Positions 42,061 through 54,900 of a stretch of DNA of 64,000 bases are shown here, piece by piece. The DNA is taken from assembly GCF_003255815.1 (NCBI RefSeq), contig NC_037674.1, forward strand, positions 26,503,925 to 26,567,924, in the 5' to 3' direction. The position numbers and the translations under genes were made by a program. The stretch's first letter is position 1. Every line of letters starts with the position of its first letter. The notes beneath the pieces were generated by a model. It did no database searches. It was given only the letters and a program-made list of their open reading frames with translations, and had not been told where the DNA came from. Origin of the DNA: Theropithecus gelada. Taxonomy: Eukaryota; Chordata; Mammalia; Primates; Cercopithecidae.

Positions 42061-45000
42061 CCAATGGTTAGCATCTTAAGCCTTTTAGGCCTGGAGTTGT
42101 CAAAGAATGATGCATTCACATATCCTCAGAGGGATGTTTGCCTTCTGCACATCTTAGCAGTGATTCCAAATGCCAACTCCCAGCAACACAGTGGCCCATA
42201 GCTACCACCCAAACAGTCAGATAGCAGCAGCACTGCTGGCCTTTCCTTGAGAGCTTATCTGTTGTTTAATGAACAGACTGTGAGGCCATAGAGATGTCCT
42301 AGAGCAGGGACACTCTCTGGCAAGGAAGCCCCTGGCTGACCCTAGAGTGCTGGGGCCACCTAGCCTCTCTGGACGTCCGTTTCCTTATCTATAAAACGAG
42401 GGGGTTGAGTCACAGGGCCCCTCTTATCTCTGTATCTGCTGCCCAGCATGCTTACCCTTTGTCTTAGCTGCCCTCCCCCAGCCCTTCCCTGTGCCTTTGC
42501 CCTGTCGCCTTCCTTGGTTCTTTTCTTTCGCGTTGTCGTAGGCCAGCCAGTGGTGCCCGCAGGCCCAGGTTTGCAGAGAAACACTGAGACGTCAGGGAGG
42601 CTGGGGTGCACGTGGCCCACTTTGGTCACCTTCTCTATCTCTTCTCATTTCTTTTAGAGTCCCCATTTTGAGGATCCAGGAACGTGGTGGAATCTTGCTC
42701 TGGAGAAACACACTCAGGAATCAACATGCAAAGCTTTCAGTACAATTCTGGGATCCCCGACCCTCTAAAGCCCATCCAAAGACCTCAAATGAACAACTCC
42801 TGGGCCCAGTTCCTTTCTCAACCTTCTGCTTCAAGCTGTCCAATGTCCCAGAGGTTCTTTCCTGATTAAAACCGCTTTCACTGACCAATAGAAAGTTGTT
42901 TCCAGGTTATAAGTGAATATAATTTCTCTTGAAGATTTTTCATTTTAACTAGACCCCAAATTACAGTTGATAATGGGGTGTTATATTCTTCGGTCCACAG
43001 AACCAGTGAGAAAGGTTTAAGGAGAGAGTGAGGGGCACAACTGGTACCCTGATATCCCATCTGTGGGCCCTCAGACTGACACTGTCCATGGCCACACTGT
43101 GGCCCTGAAGAGGGCATCAAGGCTCGTGGGATCTCCAGGGTTCTGCCAAGGAGGGTTCCAGTGCATGGAGGGCACACGGAGTGCACGCATGTGGAGGCCA
43201 CTGTCTTCACCTCCAACACTGAGTAAATCTACAACGTCCTAGCCGCTGTTTTATGCTCTAGGGACATGGGGACATGAGGTTGTTGCTCTTACGGAGTTAA
43301 TCTGGGGAAGACAGAGCCACCCATATCATCATAATATAAGTCAGATTGCACAAGTGTTCAACCAGAGGCATAAACAGCTATGAAAAGAGAGGAGAAAGTG
43401 ACTACCCTAGGAAGGTCACGCATGGCTTTACAAGCAGGATTTGAAGGAGAAGCATTACTCTGCAAGACACCAAGCTGAGGAAGGGCATTGCAGGTAGAGG
43501 GAATGAGAAACGAATTGGCAGGGGGAAACTCAAAGCTGCTTCTGCATCCCTCCCCACACCACTCACTTTCCTGGGTCCAGGGAGACCCTCTATCACTGTG
43601 TCCACTGCTAGATCTCTGCTTAGTTTCTTCATTAGAAAAACATGGAGGAAACAGCGGTATTTCTTGATGTGGTTACTAGGAGGAAGAAACAAGATAAAGC
43701 CTGTTAGGGCCTTATCAGGTGTCTAGCATATGGTAAAACCTCGATAAACTTATTGTGATTCCATCTCCAGCAAGAGCAGAAGTAACAATGGACAGTCCCT
43801 GGAATAGCTGGAAGGAACAGTTTGGACTGGAGTTGTACCCTCAGGGGTCCCTAAAGAGCTGTATGCCTTTGAACAGCTCACTATATCTGTCTTGAGAACA
43901 TGCAGCAGGTTGGGGAGTGGGGTAGTCTTGTAGCTCCCAATACATCCCTCTTGTCACAGCTATATTGGGGGATCATGTGACAGCCACGAGGTCACTGAAC
44001 ACACTTGTGGGATTCTCAACATTTGCCTCCAGTGCCCCTTCCCACCCACACTTCTTTTTTTGTGTAATTTCCCCACATTTTCTATCCACCTACTATGCTC
44101 TGCCCAGGCAGAGGATATTACCTTATCAAAATAATTTGTATCCAGGGGCTAATCCTTTAACTTGTTCTCCCTCCTGGGATATTTTCATGTTAACATGTAC
44201 CTGGAGCAGTTCCTAATGATCATTAAGAAAATGTGTGGCACACTCTCAGCTCTAGGGAAGCCTGCAGTCTACTGGGAGAGAAAAACTAAGAAGCTTGGTA
44301 CTGTTGACAAGTACAAAGAGATATTAGCATACAGACCAAAGGAGGCTTCATGTGAATGATGCGACATGTTCTGGGCCTTGAAATGTGGTTGAGATTTTGA
44401 TGGCAAGTAGAGGAGAGGTATTTGCAATTCTGGAGGTAGGAGTACATACAGCAGTTGGGGGATAACAAGAATGAAGAGGCTAGATTTGTGTTAGGAAGCA
44501 ATAATATCTATTGTGGAACTAGAAGTAGAAAGGCAGTTGATGAGGGAGGATACAGGAGAGGCAGTGCTCTCTTAGTTGACCCCAGGTTTCTAATTTGTTC
44601 ATGACCTCCCATTTGGTGATACAAGGAAACTAGAGGAGGTTTTGAGAAAGACAGAGCAAACTCAACTCACTAAACTCCCTGTGGGTGCTGATGGCAGAGG
44701 CAGGCATCTTCAGAAGTCTATTATGAGCCTTGCAAATAATTTTAAAAATGTTCATCTAATTTAACTTACAACTAATTGTCGACAAGAACTAAGTTTGATT
44801 ATCCATCTCTTCTATCACACTTGGTTGCAAATGACCTTTGACTGCTTTCCAAATTAAGTCTACCTTCAGCAACTGATTGAAGGATTGGCCCCAGTGAGAT
44901 ATCTGTGACTTCTTACGTCTGAGACTTCAAGCAGTCTTCAGTTCTTCCTTAATATTTGACTGTGTCCCCACCCCCCTCCATTTTTACCATTTTGGCTTCT

Positions 45001-47079
45001 TAGAATACCTATTAGACAAACATTCAGTCTCATGGATCCATCCTTCTTATTTCTTGCCTGTTTTCTCGTATTTTTCATCTCTTTTCTCTTTGTGCTACAT
45101 TCTGGGATAATTCCTTGATTGACTCTCTCAATTCAGTTTGTCATCTGTTTGTCCTTTCAGGCTGTCCATTCATATTTTTATTTCAAAAATCAAAATAGTA
45201 ATGTCCATTATCTGTTTATATTCTTATGGATGCAATATCTGCTTGTGTCTCTGATGCTAACAATTCAATATATACTTGAATATATTGAATGTTTTGAATG
45301 ATCAGTAAGTCTCCTCTGGTATAAACTCTGTTTACAACTTGTGGCTTCCTTTCAAGGTGCTGGCATTCCTCAAATGCACAGTGATTACTTAGTATGTGCT
45401 CATTTGTGGCTGAAATTTCCTGTTAGTCAGTTGGCTAACAGGAAAAATGAGACAAGATGGATCAAAGGGATCTGTGGGGTCCTATGGGAGGATGTAACAG
45501 AAAACCCTCCAGAACCCCAAACACGGTCATGTGCTCCCTTAAGCTGAGTCTTAAGGGTGAGTATTTGCCAGGAGAAGAAATGGCAAAGGGGTGACTTACT
45601 CCAGGGAGAGAGAACAGTGTGTTCAAAGGCCCTGATGGTGAGGAAGGCAATGTTCTTACCACAAGTAGGACGTCCGCATGATTCAGTAATTGGGAGCAAA
45701 TGCTATTTGTTCTAAGGGTCTCTGGAATAGCTGAGTGGTAAATTCCCACATGGTTTCTACCCAACAGGGTATGGGGAGTTGAAGGGAGGGTAGCCCCAGT
45801 ACAGGTGGGCTTGCCCTAATTGATGTTTTCACCATTCCTCATTAAAGTCATTTATGACATGGGAAACAGAGAATGGTCCCTTGTCTCTACAAAAACCCAG
45901 TTAAAGTAATTCAAAGGAATCTTTACTCAACAGAATATTTGAAAGCAGATTACATTTTCAGTTTGTTATGCTTACAAGTGGCTGAGGAGGGGAGGCTCTC
46001 TGACGTTCCATTCCTCAGAACTGGGATCAGCACCACTGTTGAAAGTCAGGAAGCCCTTAACACCTGGAATGCAAACTGTCCCTGAGGCCCAAGTCCAGTG
46101 GAGACAAAATCTGTGGCTTGCTTGATATTAATCCCAAATTCCACATGAAAGCTGTTATCAGTGGTCCTAAGAAATCAGTAGGCGGGGCACGTGGGGGACT
46201 CGGGGAGTTTTTCCACATGCTAGGATATGATTTAAGTAATGAGATTGCTTCTGGACAAGCACCCTGGGGATGACAAGCTTTTTAAGGGTGGATAAACAAT
46301 GTGTTTGCTAAAGAGCTCTCTTTTCACACTCGTGCCAGTACTACAGGAAGCAGTCCTTTTCTCACACTGTGGAAACTATCCTGAAAATGATGGCCCCAGA
46401 AGTGACAAAGTTGCCCAAACAGTTCAGTTGAATTCAGAGTATCATTGCCCAGTTTTACAGGAGCCCTAGCTTTGCTCACATGGAACCAGACATTTAGAGT
46501 TAATGTTTTCCACCAACAAACACTTAATGGGCAAGGTAATGTATCGTTATCACCACAGCAGAATCAGAAGTGGGTATTCCTGGAAGAAGCGTGTCTGTAC
46601 AGCATATTAATAAGCAGCATGGGCTCTAAAGATCCTGCTCTTCAACACCACCTCCCCTGCCAACCCAACCCTGGGAATATCTGAAATGGAAAAAATAAGG
46701 ATAAATTATTCAGCAGGCTTAGCTATACAATCTTTAGGAGTTATGAAAACTATACAAGATTCCTTTTACAAAGAAACTCAAACCAGATTTCACAACCTAT
46801 ATTTAAGAAGCTTCCATTTCTGCGGAAATCTGAGGTCAGCCAATCGTTATTCAGCCCACTGCTCTGACCTGAGAGTTGGGGAACTGGTGGATGTATGACA
46901 GGAAGATATACACCCTGACACCTACCCCATGAGTGCAGCAGGGGAGGGGTGGGAGTGGGGGTCCTGCGTAAGTCATTCTGGGGTCACTGCTAAAGATTCT
47001 GGCCTGCAAAGGCCAATAAAATGCTTTTAAAATGGTGAGTGGTAAATGCCAAATATACCATTTAATAGACCTGTAACCT
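42061..47079. other. unassigned upstream sequence
   Basis: No gene seen. 43,230-43,760, 44,200-44,640 and 45,540-45,680 resemble antisense L2 weakly. Human exon I.2 lies about 13 kb upstream of exon II and would map to about 46-47 kb, but I cannot identify it. Confidence 0.4.
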
Positions 47080-47245
47080 TGGCTGGGCAAGTAACTTAAC
47101 CTCCCTGAGCCTCACATTCTACAACCGAGTAATGGAGGTAGCACCTGCCTCCCAAGGTTGCTGCAAGGATTTTAGAGCTCATTTCCATAAAACACCTAAC
47201 ACAATGGCTAACACATGTTTGCTCCTCAGTAAGTGATAGCTAATG
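47080..47245 (+). mobile_element. MIRb
   Basis: Landmarks are CTTGGCTGGGCAAGTAACTT and GAGCCTCACATTCTACAAC, ending in AGTAAGTGATAGC. Confidence 0.8.
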
Positions 47246-47579
47246 TTAATAGCAGAATCATACCCTTCAAAAAACAAAGCGATCAGGGAGAAGAAAAATA
47301 TCCCACTGAGAACTATGCTTTCAAGAAAGAGGTGTAGTCAGATGATGGGTGGGCAGTGGGTAAGGAATCATGGGCAAGTCTGCCTAAGACTGTCCTAATT
47401 TATGTCTGTTGTTCTGGCACCATTATTAATTGCACCCCCTTCAATCTTAAGTGTCCCCTTTTGGATAATAAATTGTATCGTCACCTAATTACATGTGAGT
47501 GGCAAGGGTGCTTTAGGCAGCAGCCACCCCCTTTCTCTCTGCCTGCAGCATCAATACTGTCCTTGTTGCTGCTAGTAAG

Positions 47580-47765
47580 AATGAGCACGACTACCTTTTA
47601 TTGAGTGCCAAACTTCACCCCATTACATCTAAACCTCACAATCAGATCCATAAAGTAGATTCTATTCTCATATCCACTTTACAGATGTGGCTTGGCAATA
47701 TTAGGTAACTTGCCCAAGAGTTCATATTTCACCAGGTAACCAAGTGTAAACCTTGTGGTCATGGC
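47580..47765 (+). mobile_element. MIR
   Basis: Landmarks are TATTGAGTGCCAAACTTC, CACTTTACAGATGTGG and GTAACTTGCCCAAGAGTTC. Confidence 0.72.
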
Positions 47766-48359
47766 CCCAATTTGCTACACTTCTGGGCTGGAAGTAATAG
47801 CAGGCCTAGGTCGGCCCTCCAGGCTGGGGCAGGACACAGCAAGGTGAAGGGTAGTGATTCAGTAAGGACAAGAAGAGCCATTCTGGGATTTTCCCTTAGC
47901 AATCAAATTGGTCTCCCACAATCTCAAGGGCCCAGACCACAAACGCCCCTAGGAGGGGTGAAGCTCACAGGACTGTGGGCTCTTGGGTTGGCAGCCAAGA
48001 GGAGCTTTGCCTCCATGTCATGGTGTAAGGAATCCAAACAGGCCTTGGCTTCCTGGACATTGTGCTCCAGTGCCTGAGCCCAGGTCCCCAAGATCAATCC
48101 CACACAGCACTGCTTCCATTGCAATGCTTTCCTCCAAATGTTATTTCAAAGTGCTGAGCCACTTAAAAACAGCAACAACACATGAAGGTCAAGTTTTTTT
48201 TACCCCTGACTTTTCAAGGTGCCCTGTGGAATATAATAACTTTCAATTTATGGATCCTAGTACTACTTGCAGATCGCAACGGGCATTTTGTGTGTGCAAA
48301 TGTGTACATACTGGTAAATGTACATGTGTGCATATATTTCTATGCATGTATTATCATAA

Positions 48360-48565
48360 TAATAGCTAAGAGTTATTAAGAGCTTACTCTGTGCTAGGCA
48401 CTATTCTAAGCACCTTTTAGCCAATAGTCTCATTTAATCCTCATATCGACTCTGTGAGGTAGCTGTTACCATAGAAGTCCAGAATAGAAGCAACTTGCTC
48501 AAGGTCACCCAGGGATTGAGTGGTAAAATAGGACTCAGAACTAGGCTCTGTCCTCTTGACTGCCT
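48360..48565 (+). mobile_element. MIR
   Basis: Landmarks are CTGTGCTAGGCACTATTCTA, TCATTTAATCCTCATATCG and AACTTGCTCAAGGTCACCC. Confidence 0.85.
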
Positions 48566-51042
48566 CTTGCTTTCTTTTCTCCCCTCTCTTTTGTGCTGGG
48601 TAGCTAACATTATATTTATATCCTACCTACTTGCAAAGGACCGGAGGCAGTAGGTAGGACTCTGGGATGCTGCCAGTGGCTGGGACCATTTTCTCTCCTT
48701 TTAGTTTGGGTTGCATACTTCCAAATCACAGTTCCTAGCCCACAGCACTTGTCGTCCTCCCCAGCCTGCCGACACCTCTCCTACCACTGCTCTCCTTCAT
48801 TGTACATGACTGCATTCGGCACTTGGTATATATCCTTGGTGACATTTCTAGCATATCTTTATTCCAACAAAGCCCACGTGCTTGTTTAATTTTTATGCAT
48901 GCGACCTGACTCTCTTATAAACTATCCTGTATGTGCCTCAGCCTTGTTCCAGCAGGACCCCTACTAGCCAATGCTGCACATTTATGTGTTCTAGACAAGC
49001 CTCTGCCTTCAGGAGGGTCCACTTTGGAAAAGGCCCTCTTTCAGCAGAGCTTGGACTACAGTCCAGGCCCCCTGCCCCACATTCCTTCCCCCATCTATTT
49101 CCTCCCATCTCCAACCCCTGGACCAGTCTGGAAGAACTAAGAGGTGTATGATATGTACCTATTGCCTGAAATTCTAAGGTAAGGTCTGTTGAAATTATTT
49201 ACAAATTTTACAAAAGATTTACAAAAACTAAGGAGTCTTTTAGATAAGACTTTCTTTTTAAAATGTAAATCTGATTTATTTGATTAGAAGAGTTTAAATC
49301 CAAAAAAATGGGGAGCCAGCATAAGTGGATGACTAAATATCCAAGGAACCAAAGTTGACCAAAGTGAATGCCGCTCATGACACATTTGACAAAAGCTTGA
49401 GAAAGTGGGAGAGTCTTAGGAAGCTGGAGGTTCAGTGTTGCCCCCATCCCCCCACCGTCATTGACAAACTGTAGCTGTTTAGGCAAATCAGGAAATCCCT
49501 CTCCCAGTCCCAGATTGCGCATCTGTAAAATGAGACTAATGATCCCCGCCCTCCCACCGTTCAGGACATGATACGTCATCACAGGAGACAACAAGTAGTG
49601 AAAGCAGTGAGAGAATTGTGAAGTACTGGGTAGAGTTGAGACTTACTGTGATTATTATCACCAAGGACATCTGTCTAGTAATCACCAAAGCCCAAAATAT
49701 TTTTTTTTCCTTGAAAAATAATGGTGTATCTGTTATACACAGTGATCAGTTTCTGGCATATACTACATTTATAAATAATTGTAACAACCACATTATTCTG
49801 TCTATGTGCAAGAAAACATGGTATAACAAAAGAACCCAGAGACCACATTGTGTTCAATTCTCCAGTTTCAAGGGGGATTTGGGGGAGTGAATTGGACACT
49901 GCACCTAGCTTCCTTTGGCTCCAAGTCAATTAGCTCTTTTGCCAAGGAAGACTTTGTAAGCTTTTCTTGTTGAGTTGACATAGGTTGGTTGAGGTGGCCA
50001 GGGAAGGGTCGGGAGAAGGGAGGGTGAAGATGGCATAGTCTTATCAGGGCTGAAGAAACCAGGCATGGTAAGACAGTTCTGCAAATGCAAAGGGTAAACC
50101 TTGGAACTAGCCTTCCTCAACATCTTTAACAATGAGTCCAAAGAGGGAGTGATGGTGCAGGTGCCAGGGCTGCACCAGACTGACATTCTTCAGAGGTGGA
50201 GAGAAATGCTAGACAGATGGGGAGAAGCCACAGAAAGCCAGTATGAGTGGGCAGAGAAAAGACAAAGATGGGTGACACATTTTGCGAAAAAATTGCCCCA
50301 AATTACATTTATGCTTCATCCATTTATCAGCTTTCCTAGAACCCTGAACACCAAAAAAGTGTAATGCATGGTGTTAGGATTCCAGTACTGGGGAGAAGAG
50401 GACAGGTAAGAAGAACACTAAATGAATATTGTGTTTGCCTTTAGTGATACAACTAGAGAGAAAGACATGAACACAGATAAAAACAGCAAAGCTTTATGTG
50501 ATAAAATGCTGCAGGAAAGGCATATGCAAATTATCAAAGTAGAACAGTGAAGGGAAACAGGAATCAGCAGCTGTCTCCCAGTGAGGCAATCTTTCTTGTA
50601 TGGTGGAATCACTAGGATTTTGCTAAAACTAGATGGTAGCATGCTGTAGGTGATGATATTACACACAGATTCAGATGTATTTTGAGTGTTTTCCCAGAAA
50701 TACTGGTCCTAAAGGGCTGCTGAAGCCTCAGTTTGGGAAATTTTTGGAAAAGCATTAAATGTGAAGTCAGGGAAAGCATTAAATACAAGGAAGCCTATAG
50801 AAGCTAACCCACAGCATATCTGAGGTAAACTGTGCTATCATATGCATCCATTGTGACTAACAACGTCTGGTTCCTTTTAAAAGGCTAAAGCAGGCCCACA
50901 CAGATAGCTTGGAAAGAGGTTAATTGGAACCAGCTGAGCTGGAGCACAATTACTATGGGTTTTCAGGATATTGAGTCATTTAGTCAGAGGTGGTGTCTCA
51001 GGCTATCCCAAAGTTAAGAGATTGTTTACTTCAAAATCAAAG
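48566..51042. other. unassigned upstream sequence
   Basis: No gene or clear repeat recognised between the MIR at 48.4 kb and the HERV-W LTR. Confidence 0.5.
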
Positions 51043-51046
51043 GAAG

Positions 51047-51811
51047 TAAGAGACAGGACTAGATGGATTTCCTAGGCCGACTAAGAATTCTTAAACCCTA
51101 GCTGGAGAAGGTGACCGCACCTACCTTTAAACATGGGGCTTGTATCTCAGCTCACACTGGGCCAATCGGGTAGTAAAGAGGGCTCACTAAAATACAAATT
51201 AAGCTAAAAGCAGGAGGTAAAGAAATAGTCAAATCATATATCATCTGAGAGCACAGGGGGAGGGACAATGATCGGGCTATAAACCCCAGGCATTCGAGCC
51301 AGGCATGGGCAACCCCCTTTGGGTCCCCTCCCCTTGTATGGGAGCCATGTTTTCACTCTATTAAATCTTGCAGCTGCACACTCTTCTGGTCTGTGTTTGT
51401 TCCGGCTCGAGCTGAGCTTTCACTCACAGTCCACCACTGCTGAATGCCACCATCACAGACCTGCCATTGACTCCCACCCCTCCGGATCTGGCAGGGTGTC
51501 CACTGTCCTTCCTATCCAGCGAGGCACCCATCACTGCTCCCGATCGGTCTAGAGGCTTGCCATTGTTCCTGCATGGCTAAGTGCCTGGGTTCATCCTAAT
51601 TGAGCTGAACACTAGTCGCTGGGTTCCACGGTTCTCTTCCGTGACCCATGGCTTCTAATAGAGCTATAACACTCACCGCATGGCCCAAGGTTCCATTCCT
51701 TGGAATCTGTGAGGCCAAGAACCCCAGGTCAGAGAACGAAAGCCTTGCTGCCATCTTGGAAGTGGCCCACCCCATCTTGGGATCGCTAAGAACAAAGACC
51801 CATCCATAACA
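51047..51811 (+). mobile_element. solo LTR of HERV-W type (LTR17)
   Basis: This 765-bp LTR is bounded by a perfect 4-bp target duplication GAAG (51043-51046 and 51812-51815). The 5' end reads TAAGAGACAGGACTAG (LTR17 begins TG; here TA) and the 3' end is CA. Recognisable signals are CCAAT at 51162, TATAAA at 51278-51283 and ATTAAA at 51360-51365. No internal retroviral genes are present, so it arose by LTR-LTR recombination. It is antisense to CYP19A1 and about 17.5 kb upstream of exon II. HERV-W LTRs are known placental promoters (ERVW-1); activity here is unknown. Confidence 0.88.
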
Positions 51812-52382
51812 GAAGGAGCAGGCCAATATCATCCAAGACCTTGGAATTCTATAATCTTATCAGAGAAATGAGTAATGGGTATTATTAACACGACCTACCA
51901 AAACTTCACAAAAAAGCAAAAAGAGGAAGATAATGCTTTTGGTCAGTTAATACTAATTGCAAGTCAAGGAAATAAAGAAAGCAAGTGTGTTTCTTCAAAT
52001 GTATGAGTTTTTTTAGCCATTTCATTACAGATGGCACAATGCCTTGATATAGCTAACTGCACGGGCACTCGTGTTGCATACAACTGGAAATAAAACTGAC
52101 CATTTGACAACTGCTGTTGGGGTAAAGAGGAAAGAAAGAGTTACTTTCCCAGGAGTAGTCAAGGCGAGTTTCATAGAGGTCATGGTGGAGAAATAGAATT
52201 ACAAGGAGAGAAGGGTGGGGCAGGTCCTCCCAGGGAGTAAGAGCAGCATGCATGTGAGGGCCCATTGGAGAGGATGATGGTTGAAGCAGTAGAGTCTTCA
52301 GGTTCTGGGCCACCTCTCACTGCCCACCATCTCACCCCCAATCAGTTGTTATTTCATCTCTGGAAGTCTCTCCTTTCCCCTC

Positions 52383-52872
52383 TGTTGGGAACAGGCCCCC
52401 AAATCTGGCCATAAACTGGCCCCCAAACTGGCCATAAACAACATCTCTGCAGCATTGTGACATGCTCCTGATGGTAATAATGCCCACGCTGAAGGTTGTG
52501 GGTTTACCAGAATGAGGGCAAGGAACTCCTGACCCACCCAGGGTGGAAAACCACTTAAAGGTGTTCCTAAGCTACAAACAATAGCATGAGCGATCTGTGC
52601 CTTAAGGACATGTTCCTGCTGCAGATAACTAGCTGGAGCCCATCCGTTTGTTTCCCATAAGGAATACTTTTAGTAAATCTATATTCTATAGAAACAATAT
52701 CACTGGCTTGCTGTCAATAAATATGTGGGTAAATCTCTGTTCAGGGCTCTCAGCTCTGAAGGCTGTGAGACCCCTGATTTCCCACTCTACATGCTAATTA
52801 TTTCTGTGTGTGTGTCTTTAATTCCTCTAGCGCCACTGGGTTAGGGTCTCCCCAACTAAGGTGGTCTCAGCA
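52383..52872 (+). mobile_element. solo LTR of a class II endogenous retrovirus (MER9/HML-3-like)
   Basis: This 490-bp element starts TGTTGGGAACAGGCCCCC and ends GGTCTCAGCA. It contains an AATAAA (in CAATAAATATGTGGG near 52,717) and a GT-rich stretch. The flanks CCCCTC and CCTCTC form a 6-bp target duplication with one change, as expected for betaretrovirus-like (HERV-K group) insertions. The class II assignment is fairly sure; the subfamily is from memory. There is no coding region. Confidence 0.72.
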
Positions 52873-53329
52873 CCTCTCTATTCTCAAGGCCATCCATGAA
52901 CAAAGGCTTTCATCAGCCCTCCCCTGAAACAGAATCACAACAAATAACCCTGCCCCTATTCTCTCCTCCTACCAATTCTTCCTTCCCTACTGCTGACAGT
53001 TAGCCTTCCAAAATCTATGGAGTTTGCTATGTCATGCCTGGACTCACAGACTTGAAGACTTCTCACTCTCCTAGTGCTAGGGTTATTAATATAAGATTTC
53101 CCCATTTCTGGCAAAAGAAACTACTTGACTTCCTGTTCTGCAATAAAGAAAATATAACTGCACACTTAAATTTGAAGAAAAGGCTTCAATGACATGTCCT
53201 AGCTCTTAGAAAATTTCATGATACTTGCTTTGGCCTGTGGCAGACAGAGCATGAACCCATTGGGTAGAAGTTGACATTGAAGCTGACTCAATGGATTATG
53301 GAAGTCGTGAATAAAAAAAAAAAACATTG

Positions 53330-54900
53330 CTTGCACTCCTGGAGCTTATAGTCTAGGAGGCGAAACAAGCAAAATACAGATAATCACCCAAGTAAGTACT
53401 TAATTTCAGTTCTGTGATGGAAAAGTTAAGATTTCAGCAAAGATTAAACCAGGGACCTAACTTTGGCCACTGTAGAGATGGTATTTAAGGTCTTGAGAGA
53501 AGTTGAAATTGCAAGGGAGAATATGTTGTGAGATGAGCTCCCAAAGAACTCAAGAATTTAGAATTTGGTAGGAAAAGGAACAGACAAAAAATCCTCAGAA
53601 AGAACTGTCATAAGGTATAAATAAAACAAACAAACAAACAAAAATCCTGTTTTATCACTGAAGTCGAGGAGAGAGTGTTTCAAGAAGGAAGATATGGTTA
53701 ACTGTATGAAGTGTTGCTGAGTGGTCAAGTCAGATGCAGGCAGAACATTGACACTGGATAAAGCGAGGGAGTGACTGGTGACCACGGCAAGAGCAGTTTC
53801 TGCAATGAAGCAGGAAGCAGGAAGCAGGAAACCAGAATGGAAAGGAGAGGAGGAGATAAAGTAGAGGCAGTGCCTATGCATAATAGTCAAAAAGCATGGC
53901 TGTAAAAGGAGAATAGACAGAATTGGTGATAGCTTGAGAGAGGTGTGGAGTTAGGGAAGTTTTCACTTGCTTGGCTTTGTTTGTGAGGGTGGATGCTCTC
54001 ATATGTTTGAGTGCTGAAGGGAAAAATCCAGTAGTGAGGAAGAGGTCAAAGATTTGGAAAAGAGAGGGTATAGCTGACGGAACAAGAGCCCTGACCAGGG
54101 AGGAAGGCATGGGATCCAGGCACTTGTGGAGGGACTGTCCTTTGCTGGAGGTGGCGATAAGAGGAGAGGACAGGAGCAAATCCAATGGACCCATCCAATC
54201 CTCCCAGGCTGCTTCTCTGGGAATAAAGGGTTTGCAAGCATTCCAACTCTGAGAGGAAGAAATGAAATTGTGATTGTGAACATGGAGGGAGCTTCTAGAA
54301 AAGCATAGTAAACCTGCCAGGAAGTGTGGAGGTCCCAGCTGAGTTTGGAGAGCATGAAGCAGCCAAAATGCCCAGTTGTGTCACATTCTCCAGTAATTCT
54401 GATCTGTTCAGGCAACAGGCATGAGTAAATCTGGGAACAACTGAGAGGTCAATAAAGGATTTAGTGGTATTTTTAGGACACTATAGGAAGAACCATGGCC
54501 TCTGAGCTAGATATAAAAGAAAATGAAGATAGGAGGAAATTTATGGACATAGGCAAAGTGGAGGGACCATTGGCTTGGAAATCTCATTGGGGCTGGAGAA
54601 CTGCTGTAGAGAAGGGACTTGAGCAAGGGAGCTAGAGGGTGGTGGCAAGAGAATGAGATTTCAGAGGAGGCACAGTTTCTGATGATGACAGGGTCACTGC
54701 TGTGGCCATGTGAGTGTGCTGAGGTGAAAGGGCAAATAACATCACTGAAGGTGCAGTCATCATGGAACTGGGCAGTCAGGGCACTGGTTGGATCAGCCAC
54801 AAGGACATTCAGTTACTTAGAATGATGGCAGGAGTCAGGGGAGAGGGTAAGACCCCGAGAAAGATACCAAAGCCTTTGGTTAGTAGGGGAGACAGGGTGA
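53330..54900 (-). mobile_element. L2 LINE fossil, antisense to the plus strand
   Basis: Purine-rich sequence (for example GTGGTCAAGTCAGATG and GGTGACCACGGCAAGAGC near 53,725-53,795) is the complement of the L2 ORF region seen in sense at 22.5 kb. It is old and broken; the borders are approximate. Confidence 0.65.

Noticed and set aside
46000..47000. Possible exon I.2 of CYP19A1
   Set aside because: The distance fits the human gene, but I cannot recognise the exon sequence, so no feature is called.
51319..51832. Open frames inside the HERV-W LTR
   Set aside because: LTR sequence is regulatory; there is no internal retroviral coding region here.
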